Source: an uncultured Bacilli bacterium | GTDB lineage: Bacteria; Bacillota_I; Bacilli_A; RF39; UBA660 | Assembly (NCBI GenBank): GCA_949451605.1 | Contig: CASTSB010000008.1 | Coordinates: 1 to 64,000 of the forward strand | DNA: 64,000 nucleotides | Direction: 5' to 3' | Shown here: positions 1-7,493 of the stretch, piece after piece | Position numbering within the stretch: position 1 is the first letter of the stretch | How the letters are laid out: each line of letters opens with the position of its first letter | Position numbers and translations under genes: made by a program | Notes under the pieces: model-generated | Told to the model about the DNA's origin: nothing | Database searches by the model: none | The model's input: the letters and a program-made list of their open reading frames with translations, nothing else

Positions 1-8
1 TTACCTCC
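1..8 (-). promoter_or_regulatory. Ribosome binding site of a gene beyond the window edge
   Basis: Read on the minus strand the first eight bases are GGAGGTAA, a strong Shine-Dalgarno sequence. It would serve a gene starting just outside the window, downstream of the TasA-like gene and separated from it by the hairpin at 24-53. Confidence 0.5.
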
Positions 9-23
9 AAATAATCTTGTTAA

Positions 24-53
24 AATATATTAAAGAAAAATCTTTAATATATT
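24..53 (-). terminator. Long AT-rich hairpin after the TasA-like gene
   Basis: A perfect 13-bp stem (24-36 with 41-53) closes on a four-base loop just past the stop of the TasA-like gene. The tract that follows on the minus strand is only TTTTAAC. It may be a weak terminator or a 3'-end stabiliser that lowers expression of the next gene. Confidence 0.45.
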
Positions 54-59
54 ATTTTA

Positions 60-716
60 TTATTTATCAACAGATCTATATTCTAATGATACATCACCAA
101 AAGCAACATCGAAGTTACCATCAGATCTATCTCCATCAGCAGCATATTCAATAGTGATTTCTACTACATCAGCAGCATTAGTAGCTAAACTATGGCTAGT
201 AATATTAGAAGTTGTTCCTGTAACTGCAGCTTCGCTACCTACTTTAACAGATAAAGTAATGTCATCACATGCAGCTTGAACTAAAGCATCTGTAACACCT
301 TCAGCAGCTGTACATACTCTAGCAGCATCTTTACCAGCAACGTTAGCATAAGTAATATTTTTTAAGTATGCAACATATTGACCAGCATTATAAGCATAGA
401 ATGAGTAAACAACTTTTTGTCCTGGAGCTGTAAAATTAGCTTTTAAACCTGAAACTGTTGGGTTAGTTGTATTATCAATAGTACCATTACCAAAAGTTAC
501 TGTGTTAGGTGTAGCAACACCTGTGATTGGATCTGTTTCAACTGCTGTATCAGATGTTGAAAAGTCAACATTGAAAGTAGTTTCATCAGGGTTAACTGTT
601 GCAGATGAACTAATATTTAATGTATTAGAGAATGCAGCAAAACCTACAGATAAACCAATTACACCAACTAATAAAGCAACGATTGCTATTACTTTAGTAC
701 TTCTTTCTCTTTCCAT
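60..716 (-). CDS. TasA/camelysin-like secreted surface protein
   Basis: A 218-residue exported protein. Residues 1-30 form a signal peptide or anchor: charged MERERSTK, then a hydrophobic run ending in GFAAF. The rest is a Ser/Thr/Asn-rich beta domain with PGQ and YNAGQ motifs. Start 716 is chosen over the upstream in-frame codon because TAGGAGGTGA lies just before it. The N-terminus (hydrophobic stretch, then FSNTLNISSSATV) resembles the other secreted proteins in this window at 23115, 28654 and 29902, and the general TasA/camelysin pattern of SipW substrates. Inference: a cell-surface or matrix fibre protein. Two cysteines (in ARVCTAAE and AACDD) could form a disulfide. It has its own promoter at 777-805. 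Confidence 0.6.
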   Translation of the reverse strand: MERERSTKVIAIVALLVGVIGLSVGFAAFSNTLNISSSATVNPDETTFNVDFSTSDTAVETDPITGVATPNTVTFGNGTIDNTTNPTVSGLKANFTAPGQKVVYSFYAYNAGQYVAYLKNITYANVAGKDAARVCTAAEGVTDALVQAACDDITLSVKVGSEAAVTGTTSNITSHSLATNAADVVEITIEYAADGDRSDGNFDVAFGDVSLEYRSVDK

Positions 717-776
717 TTTTTCACCTCCTATCCACTTCTTAGTAGCACATGATAACCTCATATACTATCTATATCC

Positions 777-805
777 ATTATAGTAAAACAAAAATAAAAT
801 AGCAA
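777..805 (-). promoter_or_regulatory. SigA-type promoter of the TasA-like gene
   Basis: On the minus strand: TTGCTA (800-805), 17-bp spacer, TATAAT (777-782). It lies upstream of the start at 716 and downstream of the aspS terminator, so the surface protein gene is probably its own transcription unit. Confidence 0.6.
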
Positions 806-823
806 CTACTTTCGACAAAAATA

Positions 824-847
824 AAAAGAATTATTTCTAATTCTTTT
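824..847 (-). terminator. Intrinsic terminator after aspS
   Basis: A 10-bp stem (824-833 with 838-847) with a GAAA loop on the minus strand, followed by a T-rich tract. It ends the hisS-aspS transcript. Confidence 0.75.
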
Positions 848-862
848 ATTTTATCTAAAATA

Positions 863-2182
863 CTAAGGATTTAATCTATTAGGTCCTCTAAATAAGAATT
901 GTGTTTCTTTTACACTAGGTATTCCAAGAAGTAACATAGTAAGACGATCCACTCCAATCGCAAACCCACCATGTGGAGGACAACCATATTTGAAGAATCC
1001 TAAATAGAACTTAACGTCATCTCCAAGTCCTTTACTCTTAGCATTCTTGCATATTTCCTCATATCTGTGTTCTCTTTGAGCTCCAGATGTAATCTCAACA
1101 CCTCTCCAAATTAAATCGTAACCTTGAAGTTTTCCATCTTTATCTCTCATATGATAAAAAGCTCGCTTCTCTGCTGGATAATCAGTTACAAACATAAATT
1201 CATGGTTAAACTTTTCTTGTGCAAGCTTAAAACATAATCTTTCGGCTTCAGTAGTTAAATCTGTCTTTTCACTTTCTTCTACTTTATATCCATATCTTTC
1301 CTCTAATTCCTTATAAACATCTTGAAGTCTCATAGTTGGGAAAGGTAATGTTGGCACAACAACTGGTTGACCAAATACTTCTTCTATTTTATCACCAAGT
1401 TCTTCTTTTAACTTTCCTAAAGCATAACTCAACATCTCTGCTTCTAAGTTCATAACATCTTCGTAACCATTTATATAACTAAATTCTACATCAAAACTTG
1501 TAAATTCAGTTGCATGTCTTGAAGTATTAGAATTCTCTGCTCTAAAACAAGGTGCAACTTCGAAGACATTACCCATTCCAGAAGCTATTGCCATTTGTTT
1601 ATAAAACTGTGGTGATTGAGCAAGATATGCAGATCTGTCAAAATACTTAACCTCAAACACTTCAGCACCAGACTCACTAGCAGCCCCTAAAAGCTTAGGA
1701 GTATGAATCTCCGTAAAATCATTATTATATAAATACTCTCTCATATATCTAATTAAAGTACTTTGAACTTTAAACATAAAATTATTTTTTTCATTACGAA
1801 GATCAATAAAACGATAATCAAGTCTAGTATCTATATTAACGTTTTCTAAATCTTTAAAATTAAATGGTAATTCATCTAGACTTTCGCTTGTAACTTCTAT
1901 ATTAGTTGGAATAATTTCCATTCCATTTAATTTAACTTTTTCATTCTTAACTACTTTTCCTGTTATTTTTACTGTACTTTCAACTGGCAAGCTATTTATA
2001 ATTTCTACCATCTTACTATTTTCTGAAGCACTCTTTTCAATAGTAACTTGAACCTTTCCAGTTGCATCTCTTAGTATAACAAATTGTACCCATTGTAAGT
2101 TTCTTATATTATCAACAAATCCACTTACAGTAATTTCTTTTTCAAAATAATCATTTAAATTTTCTATATTTATTTTATTCAT
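863..2182 (-). CDS. aspS: Aspartyl-tRNA synthetase, archaeal-type (AspS2 group)
   Basis: A class IIb synthetase of 439 residues that charges tRNA with aspartate. It has an N-terminal OB-fold anticodon-binding domain (about 1-95) and a catalytic domain with motif 2 (FRAENSNTSRHATEF) and motif 3 near the C-terminus (GVDRLTMLLLG). It lacks the roughly 100-residue GAD insertion of bacterial AspRS and reads like archaeal AspRS (FEVKYFDRSAYLAQSPQFYKQM). Such enzymes can be discriminating or also charge tRNA-Asn; the residues that decide this cannot be settled by eye. Start 2182 is preferred over the upstream in-frame codon because AGGAGG lies six bases before it. It follows hisS by 14 bp and shares its T-box-controlled transcript. 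Confidence 0.85.
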   Translation of the reverse strand: MNKINIENLNDYFEKEITVSGFVDNIRNLQWVQFVILRDATGKVQVTIEKSASENSKMVEIINSLPVESTVKITGKVVKNEKVKLNGMEIIPTNIEVTSESLDELPFNFKDLENVNIDTRLDYRFIDLRNEKNNFMFKVQSTLIRYMREYLYNNDFTEIHTPKLLGAASESGAEVFEVKYFDRSAYLAQSPQFYKQMAIASGMGNVFEVAPCFRAENSNTSRHATEFTSFDVEFSYINGYEDVMNLEAEMLSYALGKLKEELGDKIEEVFGQPVVVPTLPFPTMRLQDVYKELEERYGYKVEESEKTDLTTEAERLCFKLAQEKFNHEFMFVTDYPAEKRAFYHMRDKDGKLQGYDLIWRGVEITSGAQREHRYEEICKNAKSKGLGDDVKFYLGFFKYGCPPHGGFAIGVDRLTMLLLGIPSVKETQFLFRGPNRLNP

Positions 2183-2196
2183 AAAAATCCTCCTTA

Positions 2197-3579
2197 TCAT
2201 TCATGATGATGTCCACAACTGCAATGTTCATGCTCACATTCATCATGGCAACAATCGCCACCACAATTACACTCTAAATCAGAGCATGTACAATCATCAT
2301 ATTCATCACTAGCATTTAGCTTCTCATCTAAATAATATATTAAAGCATCTAAACTAATTGTTTCTTCTTCCTTAGTTCTATTATTTTTAATCTTTATCTC
2401 ATTATTGTTTAAATCCTCACTATTTAAAACTGCAATATATTTTGCATTTAGTCTATCTGCTTGTTTAAATTGAGCTTTTAATCCTCTTCCTACATATTCT
2501 GTATCTACAATAAAACCTGCCATACGCAATTCTTGAGAAAGATATGCCGCATATTTCTTTTCATCTTCATTAACATACATTAAAAATAAATCAATATCCA
2601 AAACTAAAGGCATTTTAACCTTTTCAAGCTCAAGTGCTTTAACAAGTCTACCTATTCCTGATGCAAAACCTATACATGGAGTATCTGGACCATCCAATTG
2701 ACCAACAAGTCCATTATATCTACCTCCACCACCAAGTACATTATTAGAACCAAAGCCTTCAACTTTAGCCTCAATTTCAAAAACAGTATGGTTATAATAG
2801 TCAAGCCCTCGAACAATATTAGGATTAACTTCGTAATTGACACCTAATATATCCAAATACTCTTTAACAGAATCAAATCTTTCCTTACTTTCGTCATTTA
2901 AATAATCTATAGTTTTTGGAGCGTTTTTAAGTAATTCATGTTCACTATCTACTTTACAATCTAATATTCTTAATGGATTTTTTTCCAATCTACTTTGACA
3001 ATCTTCACAAAGTTCTCCAATTCTTGGTTTAAAATAATTTATCAAAGCTTCTCTATAATTATTTCTAGATTCTGCATCTCCTAAAGAGTTAATATTAACT
3101 TTAATCTCCTTAAGTCCTAACATTTTATAAATGTTAACTGCTAAAGAAATAACTTCAGCATCACTAAGTGGATCATCACTACCTAAAACTTCCATTCCGA
3201 ATTGAGTAAGTTCTCTGTCTCTTCCAGATTGAGGTCTTTCATATCTATACATTGTACCATTATAATAAACCTTTACTGGCTGAGTGGGATCACCATACAT
3301 CTTATCCTCAATATAGCTTCTAACAACTCCTGCAGTACCTTCTGGTCTCAAAGTTATTTTTCTACCACCTCTATCTTCAAAGTCATAAGTCTCTTTAGTT
3401 ACTATATCAGTACTTTCTCCAATTCCTCTATGGAATAGTTCAGTAGCTTCAAATAATGGAGTTCTAATATAATTATAGTTATATTTCTCCATAGTCGCAT
3501 CAATTACAGCTTCAACATATTTCCATACTTTTGCTTCATAACCTTTAATATCATTACAGCCCTTTTGTTTTTGTATCAT
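2197..3579 (-). CDS. hisS: Histidyl-tRNA synthetase with a Cys/His-rich C-terminal tail
   Basis: A class II synthetase of 460 residues that charges tRNA-His. Motif 2 (YRYERPQSGRDRELTQF) and the histidine-specific motif RGLDYY are present, followed by the usual C-terminal anticodon domain. The last 36 residues (about 425-460, bases 2200-2307) are an extension with nine cysteines and six histidines, including CNCGGDCCHDEC and CSCGHHHE. This is not part of the usual fold and looks like a metal-binding tail. Start 3579 (MIQKQKG) follows AGGAGG; the longer reading begins inside the T-box terminator. It is first in an operon with aspS. Confidence 0.93.
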   Translation of the reverse strand: MIQKQKGCNDIKGYEAKVWKYVEAVIDATMEKYNYNYIRTPLFEATELFHRGIGESTDIVTKETYDFEDRGGRKITLRPEGTAGVVRSYIEDKMYGDPTQPVKVYYNGTMYRYERPQSGRDRELTQFGMEVLGSDDPLSDAEVISLAVNIYKMLGLKEIKVNINSLGDAESRNNYREALINYFKPRIGELCEDCQSRLEKNPLRILDCKVDSEHELLKNAPKTIDYLNDESKERFDSVKEYLDILGVNYEVNPNIVRGLDYYNHTVFEIEAKVEGFGSNNVLGGGGRYNGLVGQLDGPDTPCIGFASGIGRLVKALELEKVKMPLVLDIDLFLMYVNEDEKKYAAYLSQELRMAGFIVDTEYVGRGLKAQFKQADRLNAKYIAVLNSEDLNNNEIKIKNNRTKEEETISLDALIYYLDEKLNASDEYDDCTCSDLECNCGGDCCHDECEHEHCSCGHHHE

Positions 3580-3599
3580 TTTATTCCTCCTAAAAATAA

Positions 3600-3780
3600 A
3601 AAGATGGCTACCCAAAGGACGATAAATAATCGTGGTGCCACCTTATTTTTTACTTAATTTACTGTTAACGAAGTAACCCGCTTCCATTTATTGGATGTCT
3701 TCAAACTAATACTATGAATATTTTCACCAACCATATTCTCTCTAAAATAATAAGTAGCCATACTCTTTCCAAAGAAGTTA
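3600..3780 (-). promoter_or_regulatory. T-box riboswitch upstream of hisS-aspS
   Basis: On the minus strand the conserved T-box core AAGGTGGCACCACG occupies 3631-3644. AAGGTGGC can pair with GCCATCTT (3601-3608) to form a terminator followed by TTTTATTTTT, just before the hisS ribosome binding site. This is the usual tRNA-sensing transcription control of aminoacyl-tRNA synthetase operons; uncharged tRNA-His is the expected effector. I did not assign the specifier codon. Confidence 0.88.
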
Positions 3781-3785
3781 CCCAT

Positions 3786-3814
3786 ATTGTATATTACTTT
3801 AAAAAAAAAGTAAA
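3786..3814 (-). promoter_or_regulatory. SigA-type promoter of the hisS T-box leader
   Basis: On the minus strand: TTTACT (3809-3814), 17-bp spacer, TACAAT (3786-3791). It begins directly after the T-tract of the upstream terminator. Confidence 0.6.
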
Positions 3815-3844
3815 TAAAAAAGAAGCATTTTCTTAAATTGCTTC
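3815..3844 (-). terminator. Intrinsic terminator after the AI-2E-family gene
   Basis: GAAGCA (839-844 side) pairs with TGCTTC (822-827 side) on the minus strand, followed by a T-rich tract at 3815-3821. The stem includes the 3' end of the coding region. Confidence 0.65.
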
Positions 3845-4888
3845 TTTAACTTTACTAATTCCTCTTTTTAAGTCACCTTTATAAAAATGGTAAGTTGTTC
3901 TTAGTAATAAATAAACAGGAAGTGCAATAACTATTCCTACTAAACCAAACAAAGTACCACCAACAGAAACTACCATAATCGTAATTAATGGATTAATGTC
4001 ATTAGTTTTTCCATAAACATGTGGTGAAATAACATATCCATCAAGCTGAGGAAATATTAAACAAATTACAATAGTTGCAATTGTAAGAGGTGTCGAAATA
4101 ACAGTTGCAGTAAGAATTGCAATTATATTTGTTAAAACTCCTCCAAAATATGGAATAATAGTTGTAAGACACGCTAGTATACCAAGTATCAACCAGTTAG
4201 GATGACCTACTATAAAAAACAAAAGACTATATTCAAATAATTGAATTATCATAAATATAATTAGACCTTTTAACCAATTAAAGATTTCAATATCTAAACA
4301 CTCTATATATTCGAAAGTTCTCTTGTTATATTTGCTTGTTACAATTCTTACCCATTTTCTGATTTTAGACATATCTGCCAAGAAATAAATAAAGGCAACA
4401 AACCCTACAATAAACTTACTAAAAAAACCAAACGATCTATTTATTACATCAAATGTAGAAGCTGTTAAAAAGTTTCCTAAATCAGAAAGAATATTATTTA
4501 AATAATCTTCAATTTTAATTTCAAAAGAACCTAAATTTATATCAAACTTATATCCAATATTATCAATAAATTTTAATATCATATCAACAAATGAAGAAAA
4601 TTGTTCATATATTAATGGAAATGTTATAAAACAAACTGCCGCTACTATTAAAACCAAGCAAACTACTACAAGCGTAACTGCAAAGTTTTTACTAGCTCCC
4701 TTTTCACGCAAAAAGTTAACTATAGGAGTTAGTGCATAAGCAAAAGCAAATCCAACTATAAAAGGTGCCATAACTGATAAGAACTTAGAAAAAAATCCCA
4801 TCCATAAACCAATATTTGAAACACCTATATAAAGAAATAACATAAGCGCAGCCAAATTAATTATTGTATAATTTAATTTCTTAGTCAT
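3833..4888 (-). CDS. AI-2E family transporter (YtvI/PerM-like membrane protein)
   Basis: A 351-residue polytopic membrane protein with about seven hydrophobic segments: paired helices near the N-terminus, a soluble region around 95-150, then a C-terminal helix cluster. PYFGGVLTNIIAILTA and the PQLDGYVISPHVYGKTNDINPL segment are typical of the AI-2E/PerM family (formerly UPF0118). Members export small molecules or ions; the substrate cannot be predicted. It lies four bases after dtd, so it probably shares the rel-dtd transcript, and it has a terminator at its 3' end. Confidence 0.8.
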   Translation of the reverse strand: MTKKLNYTIINLAALMLFLYIGVSNIGLWMGFFSKFLSVMAPFIVGFAFAYALTPIVNFLREKGASKNFAVTLVVVCLVLIVAAVCFITFPLIYEQFSSFVDMILKFIDNIGYKFDINLGSFEIKIEDYLNNILSDLGNFLTASTFDVINRSFGFFSKFIVGFVAFIYFLADMSKIRKWVRIVTSKYNKRTFEYIECLDIEIFNWLKGLIIFMIIQLFEYSLLFFIVGHPNWLILGILACLTTIIPYFGGVLTNIIAILTATVISTPLTIATIVICLIFPQLDGYVISPHVYGKTNDINPLITIMVVSVGGTLFGLVGIVIALPVYLLLRTTYHFYKGDLKRGISKVKEAI

Positions 4889-4892
4889 AAAA

Positions 4893-5327
4893 TCACCTTT
4901 CTAACCAAATAGTAGTAGGACCTATATTAGTAAGATTAATCTCCATATCAGCACCAAACTCACCAGTAGATACTTCTACATATTTACTTAATTCATTATT
5001 AAATTCCTCATACAATTTAATTGCTTGATCATTTTTCATAGCTTTTATATAACTAGGTCGATTACCACCCGTAGCATCTGCATACAAAGTAAATTGGGAA
5101 ATAGATAACACACGTCCACCATAATCCAAAATACTTAAATTCATAACATCATTACTATCAGGAAATATTCTTAAGTTAGCAATTTTCTTAGCAAGATATT
5201 TAATATTTTCGGTTGAGTCACCTTCAGTAAATCCAACAAAAACAACCAATCCACTGTCAATACTTCCTACTGTCTTAGAAGAAACTTTACAAGAAGCTTT
5301 TCCACTTCTTTGAACTAAAACTCTCAT
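4893..5327 (-). CDS. dtd: D-aminoacyl-tRNA deacylase
   Basis: A 144-residue protein of the usual family length. It has the two signatures of the active site: SQFTLYADATGGNRPS in the middle and NIGPTTIWLE at the C-terminus, corresponding to the SQxTL and Gly-Pro motifs. It hydrolyses D-amino acids, and glycine mischarged on tRNA-Ala, from tRNA. Its start overlaps the end of rel by four bases, the classic Firmicutes rel-dtd arrangement. Confidence 0.95.
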   Translation of the reverse strand: MRVLVQRSGKASCKVSSKTVGSIDSGLVVFVGFTEGDSTENIKYLAKKIANLRIFPDSNDVMNLSILDYGGRVLSISQFTLYADATGGNRPSYIKAMKNDQAIKLYEEFNNELSKYVEVSTGEFGADMEINLTNIGPTTIWLER

Positions 5328-7477
5328 TTAAAAGCCCTCTCTATTTTATCTACATAAGTTAGTCTTTCAATACCTAACATTATTTTATTTAATTGCTCAA
5401 GACCGGTAACATAACAAGTCACTTCATAAATTACTTTATCTGTTTCGCTTAATGTCTTAATACCATCAACACTTACATTAAATAAAGAAATAGATTGCAT
5501 CAAATCAAGCATATGATTTTCAATATTATTAGTATGGATAAGTAAAGAAGTTAAATACCTTTTATTTACATTGCTATTCCAATTAACTTCTAATGTTCTA
5601 TCTTCTAACATTGATAAGTTATGACAATTCATTCTATGAACCGTTATACCATTTCCTTTAGTAATATATCCAACTATAGAATCTCCAAATATTGGATTAC
5701 AGCAATTAGCCAAATTTACTTTTATTTTATCTATTCCACTTACTATTATATCTGCATCAACATTTTTAGGTTGAACTTTTACAATTTTTGGAGCAGGTAC
5801 TTCTTCTACCTTATCGATAATATTAATTACACCACTTACAGTAGCTTTACCATTTCCAACTGCTAAATAAATTTCTTCTAAAGTTTCGACTTTTATCGCA
5901 TCACATATTTTTTTTATATTAATATCACTAAAGAATTCTTGAAAAGTAAGTTTTCTTTTTCTTAATTCTTTTTCTAAATTATACTTACCTCTTTCAATAT
6001 ATATTTCACGATCATTTTTAGTAAAGAAACTTCTAATCTTATTTTTTGTTTGCGTAGATTTAACCATATTTATCCACTCTTTAGAAGGAGTAGAACTTTT
6101 ATTAGTATTAATTTTTACAATATCATTATCTTTTAATTCATAGTTAAGTGGAACAATATTATTATTAACAATTGCTCCAACAGTTGTCTCACCAACTTTA
6201 GTATGAATTTTATAAGCAAAATCAAGAGGTGTAGCTCCTCTAGGTAATTCAATAACATCACCTTTTGGAGTAAATACATAAATATTATTATTTAATACTT
6301 CGTCCCTAACACTATTTACAAATTCTTCACTATTCATATGTTCATGACTTAAATCGATTATTGACTTAAAAAATTGTAATTTTTGTTCAGTAGTTGAAGT
6401 CAAATTTGCATTAGAATTAGATCCTTTGTTTTCTTTATATGACCAATGTGCAGCAATTCCATTTTCTGCAACCTCATCCATCTCATGAGTACGTATTTGA
6501 ATTTCAAATAAGTTTCCATCAATTCCAAATACTGTTGTATGTAGTGATTGATACATATTTGGTTTAGGCATTGCTACATAGTCTTTAAATCTACGTGGCA
6601 ATGGTCTAAACTTAGAATGAATTATACCTAAAGCTAAATAACATTCTTGCTCTGTCTGCACAAGTATTCTAAGTGCAAGTAAATCATAAATATCACTAAA
6701 CTTTTTGCCTTTATCAAGTTTCGTATAAATACTATAAATACATTTAGCACGTCCCTTAATCTCGTGAGGAATATGATGTTCCGTTAAAAGATCTGATACT
6801 TCTTGTTGCATATCATAAACATATTTATCTCGATCAAGTTTTGTCTTATTTAATTTTTCAGCAATATCATAAAATACTTCTGGTTTTAAATATCTAAGTG
6901 ATAAATCTTCAAGCTCACTTTTTATTTTATGTATTCCTAAATGATGAGCAATAGGAGCCAATATTTCAAGTGCTTCTTTTGCTTTTATTTTTTGTCTATC
7001 CTCAGGAATTGCCCAAAGTGTACGCATATTATGAAGACGATCAGCAAGCTTTATTATAATCACTCTTACATCTTCACTCATACCAACAATAATTTTTTTA
7101 TAATAATCAATCAAATACTCATTTTCAGTTGAAAAATGAATCTTACTAAGTTTTGTTACACCTTGAACTAATTTAGTAATTGTTGGTCCAAATTCTTCTT
7201 CCATCTCTTCTTTTGTACAATCACAATCTTCTAAAACATCATGCATAAAACCTGCAGAAATAGTTTCATAATCTGCATAAATAGTAGTAAGAATCATCGC
7301 AACATTCATTGGGTGATATATATAAGGCTCCCCACTTTTTCTATATTGCCCCTCATGCTTTTCTTTAGCAAAATTATAAGCCTTTTCAATTACTACAAGC
7401 TGAGATTCATCTTCTATATAATTCTTAGCACTTGCAATTATCTCTTCAAGGCTAATATCTTCTCTAGACTTTGACAA
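5324..7477 (-). CDS. rel: Bifunctional (p)ppGpp synthetase/hydrolase
   Basis: A 717-residue long RelA/SpoT homologue that makes and degrades the stringent-response alarmone. Domains in order: HD hydrolase (YHPMNVAMI and GFMHDVLEDCD, about 50-85, so the hydrolase is likely active), synthetase (RAKCIYSIYTKL, YDLLALRILV, about 240-330), TGS (VFTPKGDVIELPRGATPLDFAY, quoted here in pieces: VFTPKGDVIEL then PRGATPLDFAY, about 400), a zinc-finger/CC region with NCCNPIFGD, and a C-terminal ACT domain. It is coupled to dtd by a four-base overlap. Confidence 0.96.
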   Translation of the reverse strand: MSKSREDISLEEIIASAKNYIEDESQLVVIEKAYNFAKEKHEGQYRKSGEPYIYHPMNVAMILTTIYADYETISAGFMHDVLEDCDCTKEEMEEEFGPTITKLVQGVTKLSKIHFSTENEYLIDYYKKIIVGMSEDVRVIIIKLADRLHNMRTLWAIPEDRQKIKAKEALEILAPIAHHLGIHKIKSELEDLSLRYLKPEVFYDIAEKLNKTKLDRDKYVYDMQQEVSDLLTEHHIPHEIKGRAKCIYSIYTKLDKGKKFSDIYDLLALRILVQTEQECYLALGIIHSKFRPLPRRFKDYVAMPKPNMYQSLHTTVFGIDGNLFEIQIRTHEMDEVAENGIAAHWSYKENKGSNSNANLTSTTEQKLQFFKSIIDLSHEHMNSEEFVNSVRDEVLNNNIYVFTPKGDVIELPRGATPLDFAYKIHTKVGETTVGAIVNNNIVPLNYELKDNDIVKINTNKSSTPSKEWINMVKSTQTKNKIRSFFTKNDREIYIERGKYNLEKELRKRKLTFQEFFSDINIKKICDAIKVETLEEIYLAVGNGKATVSGVINIIDKVEEVPAPKIVKVQPKNVDADIIVSGIDKIKVNLANCCNPIFGDSIVGYITKGNGITVHRMNCHNLSMLEDRTLEVNWNSNVNKRYLTSLLIHTNNIENHMLDLMQSISLFNVSVDGIKTLSETDKVIYEVTCYVTGLEQLNKIMLGIERLTYVDKIERAFK

Positions 7478-7493
7478 GGAATCATCTCCTTCC

